Shown here one piece after another: positions 16,152-23,041 of a DNA stretch of 31,691 nucleotides. Every line of letters begins with the position of its first letter. The stretch's first letter is position 1. Source of the stretch: JAFGOY01 sp034430335 (GTDB taxonomy: Bacteria > Chloroflexota > Anaerolineae > Aggregatilineales > UBA3940). The notes under the pieces are model-generated. The model was not told the DNA's origin. It saw only the letters and a program-made list of their open reading frames with translations, and did no database searches. The stretch spans positions 1 through 31,691 of the forward strand of contig DAOUES010000408.1 of the NCBI GenBank assembly GCA_034430335.1, in the 5' to 3' direction. A program made the translations under genes and the position numbers.

Positions 16152-17357
16152 ATGGCCGAGAATCCAATCCTCAATGATCGATACCGCCTGATTGAACAGA
16201 TCGGATCGGGGGGGATGGCCGTTCTATATAAGGCCCAGGACCTCGACCTGGAACGCACCGTCGCGGTGAAGGTTCTGCGGCCCAGTCTCGTCGGCGACCC
16301 CGAATTTCTCATTCGCTTCCGGCGGGAAGCACGGGCGGCGGCCAATCTATCACACCCGAATATCGTCACCGTCCACGATGTCGGGCAGGACGGCCCAAAG
16401 ACCCACTACATCGTGATGGAGTACGTCCCAGGGCAAAACCTGAAGCAGTTGATCAGGGCCAAAGGCGCATTCGAAGTTGATGCTTCGCTGGCGGTCATCG
16501 TCGAAGTGTGCAAGGGGGTAGGCTACGCCCACCGCGCGGGGCTGGTTCACTGTGATGTCAAGCCGCAGAACATCCTCGTCACGCCCGACAACAGCATCAA
16601 GGTGGTGGACTTCGGTATCGCCAGGGCATTGGTCGGCGCACAGGCCGAAGAAGTCGACGACATGATATGGGGCAGCCCGCACTACTTCTCCCCGGAGCAG
16701 GCCGTCGGCGATCCGCCAACCCCCGCCTCCGACGTTTATTCAATCGGCGTCGTGCTGTTCGAAATGCTGACCGGGAAGCTCCCGTTCACCGGGTCAGATT
16801 ACCGTGAACTGGCGATGGCCCACCTGCGGCAGGAACCGCCATCCATACTCGATATCAACTCGATGCTGCCTGCGGAACTCGACCGTATCATCCGCAAAGT
16901 TTTGTCCAAGGAACCGGCAGCCCGCTATCGCACCGCTGACCAGATGGGGCGCATTCTCAAGAAATACCTCGACGAGGGCCAGCAGACGACCAGTTCATTC
17001 ATTGTCAGGCCGTCTATTCCGCAGGGGCAGCAGGCGGCCCCCGCGCCACAGAGATCGCAGCACAGGGAAGAACGGCCTTCCAGCCGCCCGCCTGGATTGA
17101 CACAAGAGCCAGTAGGTCAGGCAACCGTTCCAACCTTACCCCCAATAGAACCTCAATATACACCCATTCCTACGCCATCTCGTGCACCTCGTCCCGCGCC
17201 ATATACACCGGCGCCTCCCGGTGGCTATCCCCAACCCGAACCGGAAGAAGTCCCAGAGTTTGACATCTACGGGATTATGCTTGGCGTACTGGCAGCTATC
17301 GCCGTGCTGGGGCTGATCCCGTTGTGGATCACCGTCTATATGACCCTGACACGTTAG
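16152..17357 (+). CDS. Serine/threonine protein kinase with C-terminal membrane anchor
   Basis: 401 residues. The Hanks-type kinase domain covers about 11-273. It has the glycine loop GSGGMAVLYKAQD (18-30), Lys40 in VAVKVL, the catalytic loop HCDVKPQN (133-140), DFG at 153-155 and WGSPHYFSPEQA (173-184). The residue before the catalytic Asp is Cys instead of the usual Arg, which makes it a non-RD kinase; such kinases often do not depend on activation-loop phosphorylation. A proline/glutamine-rich linker (about 285-365) leads to one membrane span at about 374-396 and only a few residues beyond it. There are no PASTA or other extracytoplasmic sensor domains, unlike PknB. It starts 6 bases after the thioesterase. 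Confidence 0.9.
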   Translation: MAENPILNDRYRLIEQIGSGGMAVLYKAQDLDLERTVAVKVLRPSLVGDPEFLIRFRREARAAANLSHPNIVTVHDVGQDGPKTHYIVMEYVPGQNLKQLIRAKGAFEVDASLAVIVEVCKGVGYAHRAGLVHCDVKPQNILVTPDNSIKVVDFGIARALVGAQAEEVDDMIWGSPHYFSPEQAVGDPPTPASDVYSIGVVLFEMLTGKLPFTGSDYRELAMAHLRQEPPSILDINSMLPAELDRIIRKVLSKEPAARYRTADQMGRILKKYLDEGQQTTSSFIVRPSIPQGQQAAPAPQRSQHREERPSSRPPGLTQEPVGQATVPTLPPIEPQYTPIPTPSRAPRPAPYTPAPPGGYPQPEPEEVPEFDIYGIMLGVLAAIAVLGLIPLWITVYMTLTR

Positions 17358-17364
17358 CCGTACA

Positions 17365-17393
17365 TTGTTGGGGTGTACCCGATCTGGTATAAT
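17365..17393 (+). promoter_or_regulatory. Promoter of ftsH
   Basis: TTGTTG (17365-17370), a 17-base spacer and TATAAT (17388-17393), the -10 being preceded by TGG, so it is also an extended -10. This is one of the best sigma70 promoters in the window. It predicts a start near 17400 and an untranslated leader of about 120 bases. Confidence 0.75.
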
Positions 17394-17505
17394 CGGCATA
17401 CAGAAATGGGTATCCATCGTGGTTGTCTGGATTGGGTTGTGACGGAAAATGACAGAAGAGATTTGGCGCTGTATGCCCATCGGTGTGCAAGCGCGATTTG
17501 TTTTT

Positions 17506-17511
17506 AAGGAG
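17506..17511 (+). promoter_or_regulatory. Ribosome binding site that fixes the ftsH start
   Basis: AAGGAG lies 8 bases before the GTG at 17520. An in-frame GTG at 17511 overlaps this site and so cannot be the start. Confidence 0.7.
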
Positions 17512-17519
17512 TGTGTAGT

Positions 17520-19460
17520 GTGAATTCAACCCGCTTCCGGCATGGCTTTGTCTACCTGCTTATCATCATCGCTATCGCGGTTATTATTCTTGGATTCTTC
17601 GCCCGGCAGGAGAACCCCGACGAGTGGCCCATCAGTAAAGTCGCCGAAGCCGCACGAGAAGAGCGCATCGAAAAAATCGTGGTCGATGACGCTGACCTGA
17701 TGGATATCTCCCTGACGGATGGGAGCCGGGCCGTATCGCACAAAGCGCCCGATAGTTCGGCATACGAGCAGTTAGAAATACTTGGCGTTTCTCGTGACCA
17801 GCTTGGGGAGATCGAATGGGTCAACCAGAAAGCCTCGGACTGGCAGGCGCTCCTCCCATTTTTGTTCTACGGAGTGCTGGTGCTGGTCGTGTTGGGGGGT
17901 ATCTACTTCATGCTCCGGCAGGCGCAGGGCAGCAATAACCAGGCGCTGTCGTTTGGCAAGAGCCGGGCACGAATGTTCACCGGTGACCAGCCTTCCGTCA
18001 CCTTCGATGATGTCGCCGGGTGCGACGAGGCCAAAGAAGAGCTTGGCGAAGTCGTCGAGTTCCTGAGCGAACCGGCCAAGTTCATCCAGCTTGGCGCGCG
18101 AATCCCGAAGGGTGTGCTGCTGGTCGGCGCACCGGGAACCGGCAAAACGCTGCTGGCGAAAGCAGTCAGCGGCGAAGCGGGTGTCCCCTTCTTCTCGATT
18201 TCCGGCTCCGAGTTCGTCGAAATGTTTGTCGGCGTGGGTGCCAGCCGTGTGCGCGATCTGTTCGAACAGGCCAAGCGGCACAGCCCGTGCATTGTCTTTG
18301 TCGACGAGATCGACGCTGTTGGACGCCATCGAGGGGCCGGGCTTGGCGGATCGCACGACGAGCGCGAACAGACCTTGAACCAGATACTGGTCGAGATGGA
18401 CGGGTTCGACACCGACACGAACGTGATCATCCTTGCGGCGACCAACCGCCCCGATATCCTCGACCCGGCGCTGCTGCGTCCCGGTCGTTTTGACCGGCGG
18501 GTCGTGCTTGACCGTCCCGACGTGCGGGGCCGTGAAGACATTCTCAAGGTGCATGTACGCGGAAAACCGCTCGCTTCTGATGTCGATCTTTCGGTTCTGG
18601 CGCGCGCCACCCCCGGTTTTGTCGGGGCCGACATCGAAAATATGGTGAACGAAAGCGCGATCCTCGCTGCCCGCCGTAACAAGAAGACGATCAGCATGGA
18701 TGAAATGCAGGAGTCCATCGAACGGGTGGTGATGGGGCCAGAACGCCGAAGCCGCCTGATGAGCGAACAGGAGAAACGGCTGACAGCCTATCATGAGGCC
18801 GGTCACGCAGTAGTAGGCCATGTACTGGAACACTGCGAACCGGTATTGAAGGTTACCATCATTCCGCGTGGCCGTGCCGGTGGTTATACGATGATGCTGG
18901 GGGAGGACGAATGGTATATCCCCCGTTCGAAAATCGTGGACGAGATCGCGATGGCTCTCGGCGGGCGGGTGGCCGAAGAGATCGTGTTCGATGAGATTAC
19001 CACCGGGGCACTCAGCGACCTGGAGATGGTTACCAAGCGCGCCCGCAATATGGTCACCCGGTACGGCATGAGCGAACTGCTGGGGCCGATGATCTACGGG
19101 CAGAAGGAAGAACTGGTCTTCCTGGGGCGGGAGATCGGCGAACAGCGTGACTACAGCGAAGCGGTGGCCGAGGAGATCGATGGGGAAGTCCGGCGCATTG
19201 TCAATGAGGCCCACGAAAGGGCACGCACGCTTTTAATCGAGAACCGTGACAAGCTCGACCTGATCGCAGAGACCCTGCTGGAAGTCGAGACGCTGGACCG
19301 CGCTCAGTTTGTCCGATTGATGGATGGCGAAACAGAAGACGAGGAAAAATCAGACGACACGCCCCCCACTGCGGCAAAAACCAAACGCAAGGCGAATAAA
19401 TCGGGCGAAGAAGATGCCCCGTCATCGCTGGACATGCCGCCCGCACCGGCTCCTGCCTGA
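17520..19460 (+). CDS. ftsH: ATP-dependent zinc metalloprotease FtsH
   Basis: 646 residues, starting at GTG 17520. Two membrane spans (about 11-28 and 112-132) flank a small extracytoplasmic domain. The AAA+ domain has the Walker A GAPGTGKT (203-210), Walker B IVFVDE (258-263) and the second region of homology, ATNRPDILDPALLRPGRFDR. The M41 protease has HEAGH at 425-429 and a third zinc ligand probably at Asp500 (ALSDLEMVT). The C-terminal tail after about 605 is acidic, then Lys-rich, and ends PPAPAPA. FtsH forms membrane hexamers that extract and degrade misfolded or short-lived proteins. It has its own promoter and an intrinsic terminator directly downstream, so it is probably monocistronic. 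Confidence 0.96.
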   Translation: MNSTRFRHGFVYLLIIIAIAVIILGFFARQENPDEWPISKVAEAAREERIEKIVVDDADLMDISLTDGSRAVSHKAPDSSAYEQLEILGVSRDQLGEIEWVNQKASDWQALLPFLFYGVLVLVVLGGIYFMLRQAQGSNNQALSFGKSRARMFTGDQPSVTFDDVAGCDEAKEELGEVVEFLSEPAKFIQLGARIPKGVLLVGAPGTGKTLLAKAVSGEAGVPFFSISGSEFVEMFVGVGASRVRDLFEQAKRHSPCIVFVDEIDAVGRHRGAGLGGSHDEREQTLNQILVEMDGFDTDTNVIILAATNRPDILDPALLRPGRFDRRVVLDRPDVRGREDILKVHVRGKPLASDVDLSVLARATPGFVGADIENMVNESAILAARRNKKTISMDEMQESIERVVMGPERRSRLMSEQEKRLTAYHEAGHAVVGHVLEHCEPVLKVTIIPRGRAGGYTMMLGEDEWYIPRSKIVDEIAMALGGRVAEEIVFDEITTGALSDLEMVTKRARNMVTRYGMSELLGPMIYGQKEELVFLGREIGEQRDYSEAVAEEIDGEVRRIVNEAHERARTLLIENRDKLDLIAETLLEVETLDRAQFVRLMDGETEDEEKSDDTPPTAAKTKRKANKSGEEDAPSSLDMPPAPAPA

Positions 19461-19480
19461 TAGCACAGTTTCGTAAATCG

Positions 19481-19517
19481 AACCGGGTTGTTCGCCAACA
19501 GCCCGGTTTTTCTTTTT
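19481..19517 (+). terminator. Rho-independent terminator of ftsH
   Basis: The arms at 19481-19492 and 19497-19508 form a 12-bp stem (one G-T pair) with a 4-base loop CGCC, followed by TTTCTTTTT. The T-run ends exactly at the stop codon of the convergent acyl-CoA synthetase. It begins 20 bases past the ftsH stop. Confidence 0.9.
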
Positions 19518-21224
19518 CTACCCGCCTTCTTGCTCCAGTCGAACCAGTTCACGCCGCAGGACTTTACCGACCGGCGTCTTGGGCAGCTTTTCGACAAATT
19601 CCACCACTCGCGGAATTTCATAGGGAGCCAGGTACGCCCGGCAGTGTTCGATCAGCGCGTCGGCAGTTGCCTCCCGGCCAGGAGCCAGCATCACCCAGAC
19701 TTTGGGAATCTCTTCTCCGGGGGCGTCAGGGCCGGGAATCCCGGCGGCGGCGGCTTCGGCGACGGCTTCGTGAGCCATCAGCGCTTTCTCGATGATATTC
19801 GGGTAAACATTGAACCCGCCGACAATGATCATATCCTTTTTCCGGTCGACGATGGTGAAATACCCCTCATCGTCCATCCGGGCGATATCACCGGTATAGA
19901 GCCAGCCGTCGCGCAGAACATTGGCCGTTTCGCCGGGCATGTTGTGATAGCCCGACATCATCGCCGGGCCGCGCAGGATCAACTCACCCGGCTCACCGAC
20001 CGGCACATCGGTTTTACCATCATCCAGGCTGACGATCCGGCACTCGACATCGGGCAGCGGCAGGCCAATCGTTCCTTCTTTGTTCTGGCCCTTGAGCGGA
20101 TTGATGTGGGTCGCGGTGGGCGTTTCGCTCATCCCGAAGCCCTCAAGGATCGGGCAGCCGGAGAGCGATTCGAACCGCCGCTTGATCTCCGGAGCCAGCG
20201 GCGCAGATCCGCTGATACAGACTCGCAGCGATCCCAGGTCGACCCGCCCGGAGACAACATCGTCATGGCGGCTGAGTGCATTGTAGAGCGATGGCACCCC
20301 CATGAAGATCGTCGGGCGGAAAGCGGTTATATGGGCGAGAATGTTATCCATGTCACGCGCATCGGGTATCAAGATGACCGGCGCGCCGATTGACGCCGCA
20401 TAAGACATCACGGCGACCATCCCAAAGATATGGTACAGCGGGATGACGGCGAGAAAAGAATCGGGCGGCAGCATCGGATCGGGATCGGTAAGCCAGGTGC
20501 TGAACTGCAAGGCGTTCGCTGCCAGTGCAGAATGCGGTCCGCAGGCGGCCTTTGGAACGCCGGTTGTGCCGCCCGTATATTGAAAGATCGCAGTATCGAC
20601 CGCCGGATCAATCGCAACCGCCGGGCGGGGTTCGCCTGCATTCGCTTCGAGGAGCGGCTGAAGCCGGTGATCGCCCGGCACGAGCCTCAAGCCGGGCGCT
20701 CGATCACTGTCTTTGGCGGGAAAGTATTCATCCAGATTCGAAACGATGACCCGTTCGACAGTTGTCTGATCGCGGATCGCATTGATCGAATCGTAGAAAC
20801 GCGCCATAGTAATCAGGACTCTGGCCCCGCTGTCGGTTAACTGGTCGGCTTTTCTTTGCGGGGGAAAATGCGGGTTGATCGCGGCCACGATCCCCCCGGC
20901 TTTTAGAACACCGAAAAACGCGATGACGAACTGGGGGGCATTGACAAAATCGACGCCTACCCGGTCGCCTTTTTCGATGCCCATCTTTACGAGGGCCGCC
21001 GCGAGGCGATCACTGAGATCACCGATTTCTCGGTAGGTGATCACCTGTGAATCCAGCGAGTTCCGGGGGTTTCTGGATGCCGTAATGCAGGCCGGTGCAT
21101 TCGGATAGGCTTCGACGGCCCGGTCGAGCAGGCCAGACACGGGTATGGCGGGATATGGTTTTAGAGATTCCGGCACATGGCTGTCATAATATCGAAGCCA
21201 GGGTTTGTCAGCATAGTCTGTCAT
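19518..21224 (-). CDS. Long-chain acyl-CoA synthetase / AMP-forming ligase (FadD-like)
   Basis: 568 residues from the ATG at 21222-21224; an in-frame TTG two codons upstream is less likely. It has the ANL superfamily motifs: P-loop YTGGTTGVPK (216-225), SGSAPLAPEIK (338-348), EGFGMSETP (361-369), WLYTGDIARMDDEGYF (441-456), the hinge DRKKDMIIVGGFNVYP (460-475) and the catalytic lysine Lys554 in KTPVGKVLRR. Reaction: a carboxylic acid, ATP and CoA give acyl-CoA, AMP and PPi. Length and motifs fit medium- or long-chain fatty acids, but the substrate cannot be fixed from sequence. AGGGAT serves as the ribosome binding site. The hotdog thioesterase nearby catalyses the reverse type of step, though the two are not in one operon. 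Confidence 0.9.
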   Translation of the reverse strand: MTDYADKPWLRYYDSHVPESLKPYPAIPVSGLLDRAVEAYPNAPACITASRNPRNSLDSQVITYREIGDLSDRLAAALVKMGIEKGDRVGVDFVNAPQFVIAFFGVLKAGGIVAAINPHFPPQRKADQLTDSGARVLITMARFYDSINAIRDQTTVERVIVSNLDEYFPAKDSDRAPGLRLVPGDHRLQPLLEANAGEPRPAVAIDPAVDTAIFQYTGGTTGVPKAACGPHSALAANALQFSTWLTDPDPMLPPDSFLAVIPLYHIFGMVAVMSYAASIGAPVILIPDARDMDNILAHITAFRPTIFMGVPSLYNALSRHDDVVSGRVDLGSLRVCISGSAPLAPEIKRRFESLSGCPILEGFGMSETPTATHINPLKGQNKEGTIGLPLPDVECRIVSLDDGKTDVPVGEPGELILRGPAMMSGYHNMPGETANVLRDGWLYTGDIARMDDEGYFTIVDRKKDMIIVGGFNVYPNIIEKALMAHEAVAEAAAAGIPGPDAPGEEIPKVWVMLAPGREATADALIEHCRAYLAPYEIPRVVEFVEKLPKTPVGKVLRRELVRLEQEGG

Positions 21225-21265
21225 TGTCAATCCCTGAGGATGTATTCAGACGGATTCGCAGGCAG

Positions 21266-21271
21266 AGTATA
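21266..21271 (-). promoter_or_regulatory. Possible -10 for the acyl-CoA synthetase
   Basis: The minus strand has TATACT 41 bases upstream of the ATG. The -35 region (around 21289-21294) is poor. It is a weak call in the 184-base divergent gap. Confidence 0.3.
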
Positions 21272-21344
21272 GTGAAATCCGGGCATATTCACGAGTCTTG
21301 AGCCGCTACATCCATACGATTCCCATGCTCACCCTGTGGGTACT

Positions 21345-21373
21345 GTGACTGTATCGCCAGGATTGGTTAAAAT
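21345..21373 (+). promoter_or_regulatory. Promoter of the coiled-coil gene
   Basis: GTGACT (21345-21350), a 17-base spacer and TAAAAT (21368-21373). The -35 is two bases off consensus and the -10 one. AGGAG at 21395-21399 follows, 9 bases before the ATG. Confidence 0.5.
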
Positions 21374-21408
21374 ACCAGGGTCAAAGACTAGATTAGGAGT
21401 GCCGGTCA

Positions 21409-22590
21409 ATGGACACAACCCAAACCGCGAAGATGGTCGCCTGGCTGGACGAAGAACGCCGCAAGGACAAGGCCACAATCAGCAAACTCGAAGAGCGCTC
21501 TGCATCGCAGACGGCGGTCATCGAAGACCAGGCCAGGCGGATACAGGAATTGGAAAAGGACATCACGGGCCTGCGCGCCAGCCTGGTATCGTCGAGCCTG
21601 TTCGACGATACCGTCGACCGCCTGCGCAACGAACTGAACGCTTCCCTGGAACAGGCGCTGGATCGGCGCAGCACCATCGACCAGGAGGTCAAAAAACTCC
21701 GCGAGTTGGAGCGCGAATCGATCACCAAAACGGTGGAGGAACTGCGGGTAGAGATGGCTACTCGTATCGACCGGGCCATGCAGCCCCGCCGCACCGAGGA
21801 AGAACGGTTGGGCCGTGTCGCCGCCGAACTCCAGACCTACGCCGACAACCTCGGCAAGAGCTTCGAAGAATTCGAGCGAACCCTGAACTTCCTCGAAGAG
21901 CAGCGTCGCCAGGACAGCCGCCGCATTTCCGACATCAGCGGCGAACTGGCCGATCTCGGTAAACGGAACGAAGCCCAACAGTCAAAGCTCGAATTGTTGG
22001 AAGAACTGAGCCGCCGCAACGAGCGCAACAACGTCGAGATGGTCAACAGCCTGGAGGATTTCAAACAGCAGCGTCTGGCATGGAACGAACAGCAGGCGCT
22101 CGCCGAACAGCAGCGCGAGCGAAACATGACCGAAATAACCCGACGGATGGACTCGTTCGCAGAGGAGATGTCCGGTTACGGCAGGCAGTTCGAGAACTGG
22201 TCTGAGACTTATCGCGGAATGAAACAGCACCTCGATGATTTCGACCGGCTGGTTGATCGCGTGGAAAGACGCCTGAACGAGTTAGGCGAGGTGCAGCGCC
22301 TCTCCGAGGAGCGGTTCCGCAAAGAGTGGGAGGAATTCCTGGGAGAAGATCAGAAACGCTGGCGGCAGTTTACCCTGACCAACGACGAAGCCTGGCGGGG
22401 AAACGAGAAAGCAGTCGGCGATTTGCAGGTCGGTGTCACCCAGTTGAAAGAGAACGTCAACCAGCAGATAGAGTTCACCAGAACGATGATGCGCGCGACA
22501 AGAGAGATGATGATCCTGTTTTCCGACCAGTTCCAGTTGTTCCAGGAGAAAGCCGAGGAGGGCCAGAGTACGTTCTCGGAATTAAAGTGA
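21409..22590 (+). CDS. Coiled-coil protein of unknown function
   Basis: 393 residues, with no membrane span, signal peptide or enzyme motif that I recognise. Nearly the whole chain is charged heptad-like helix, rich in Glu, Arg, Gln and Leu (for example KLEERSASQTAVIEDQARR, ELEKDITGLRASL and FEEFERTLNFLEEQRRQD), with few prolines or glycines. It resembles long cytosolic coiled-coil scaffolds and the arms of SMC-like proteins, but has no ATPase heads. The C-terminal part has repeated aromatic positions (ENWSETYRGMKQHLDDFDRL, and KRWRQFTLTNDEAWRGNE). The start is supported by AGGAG at 21395-21399 and by its own promoter. It stands alone between a divergent ligase gene and a convergent small gene, so context gives no function. 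Confidence 0.8.
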   Translation: MDTTQTAKMVAWLDEERRKDKATISKLEERSASQTAVIEDQARRIQELEKDITGLRASLVSSSLFDDTVDRLRNELNASLEQALDRRSTIDQEVKKLRELERESITKTVEELRVEMATRIDRAMQPRRTEEERLGRVAAELQTYADNLGKSFEEFERTLNFLEEQRRQDSRRISDISGELADLGKRNEAQQSKLELLEELSRRNERNNVEMVNSLEDFKQQRLAWNEQQALAEQQRERNMTEITRRMDSFAEEMSGYGRQFENWSETYRGMKQHLDDFDRLVDRVERRLNELGEVQRLSEERFRKEWEEFLGEDQKRWRQFTLTNDEAWRGNEKAVGDLQVGVTQLKENVNQQIEFTRTMMRATREMMILFSDQFQLFQEKAEEGQSTFSELK

Positions 22591-22651
22591 GGCCGTTGCA
22601 CTGCCTGCACGAAAGCAGCCGGCGCATGCTGGCATGCTGGCAGACAGTCGC

Positions 22652-22912
22652 TTAAAAGATGATCCGCCCCAGGGCAATGGTCATCATAACACAGATAAAA
22701 AAGAATACGGCTATTGCCAGCAGAACCACTGCCCAGAGGACAGCAGGCATTTCCCTGTCCGTTTGACGCCGCCTTCCCAGAGTGAGGCGCGGCAGGCGGT
22801 GCTGGCCTAACCCTTCGGGGGGTTGTTCTGAATAACGCTGGAGCGCCGCCCTGCGATAGTAGTGGGCGGCCCGACCGTATTTTTGAGGGGTATATTTGCG
22901 CCTGCTGCTCAT
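22652..22912 (-). CDS. Small hypothetical protein with one C-terminal membrane span
   Basis: 86 residues. A basic, tyrosine- and arginine-rich soluble part (SSRRKYTPQKYGRAAHYYRR) is followed by a hydrophobic span at about 55-82 (VLWAVVLLAIAVFFFICVMM). The charge pattern puts the basic N-terminus in the cytoplasm, as in tail-anchored proteins. No family is recognised. The reading frame is plausible because of this clear topology and a TATAAT box upstream, but there is no good ribosome binding site. It sits just beyond the groEL stem-loop, so it may also be reached by read-through from groESL. Confidence 0.6.
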   Translation of the reverse strand: MSSRRKYTPQKYGRAAHYYRRAALQRYSEQPPEGLGQHRLPRLTLGRRRQTDREMPAVLWAVVLLAIAVFFFICVMMTIALGRIIF

Positions 22913-22946
22913 CTGACCGATCTGTGACCTATAGCTGCCAATGTCA

Positions 22947-22961
22947 GTTATAGATTATAAC
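22947..22961 (-). promoter_or_regulatory. TATAAT -10 embedded in a palindrome, for the small membrane protein
   Basis: The minus strand has TATAAT at 22954-22959, 41 bases before the start codon at 22912. It overlaps a perfect inverted repeat, GTTATA-GAT-TATAAC (22947-22961), which could be an operator. No clear -35 is seen. AT-rich palindromes arise easily by chance, so the operator idea is weak. Confidence 0.35.
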
Positions 22962-22990
22962 CGTTTTGTGACACCGATCGTCACGAATCA

Positions 22991-23018
22991 ACAGGCCCCT
23001 CTACAAAGAGGGGCCTGT
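22991..23018 (-). terminator. Stem-loop terminator of groES-groEL
   Basis: A perfect 12-bp stem (22991-23002 with 23007-23018), GC-rich, with a 4-base loop, 23 bases past the groEL stop. On the minus strand the tail is TGATTCGT, so the U-tract is poor; termination may be partial or helped by another factor. Confidence 0.65.
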
Positions 23019-23041
23019 ACGGTAGGGCGACAAATTATTAG

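Noticed and set aside
17395..17477. 9-bp inverted repeat GGCATACAG / CTGTATGCC in the ftsH leader
   Set aside because: The left arm mostly precedes the predicted transcript start, the arms are 65 bases apart, and such a match is expected by chance in a region this long.
17772..19214. 480-codon open frame on the minus strand opposite ftsH
   Set aside because: Lies wholly within ftsH, has His/Asp-rich random composition and no start signals; a shadow frame.
19488..20393. Plus-strand frame opposite the acyl-CoA synthetase
   Set aside because: Shadow of a clear AMP-ligase gene, and its start overlaps the ftsH terminator.
22607..22646. Direct repeat GCATGCTG and small hairpin between convergent genes, as a terminator
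   Set aside because: The stem is short with a wobble pair and has no T-run on either strand.
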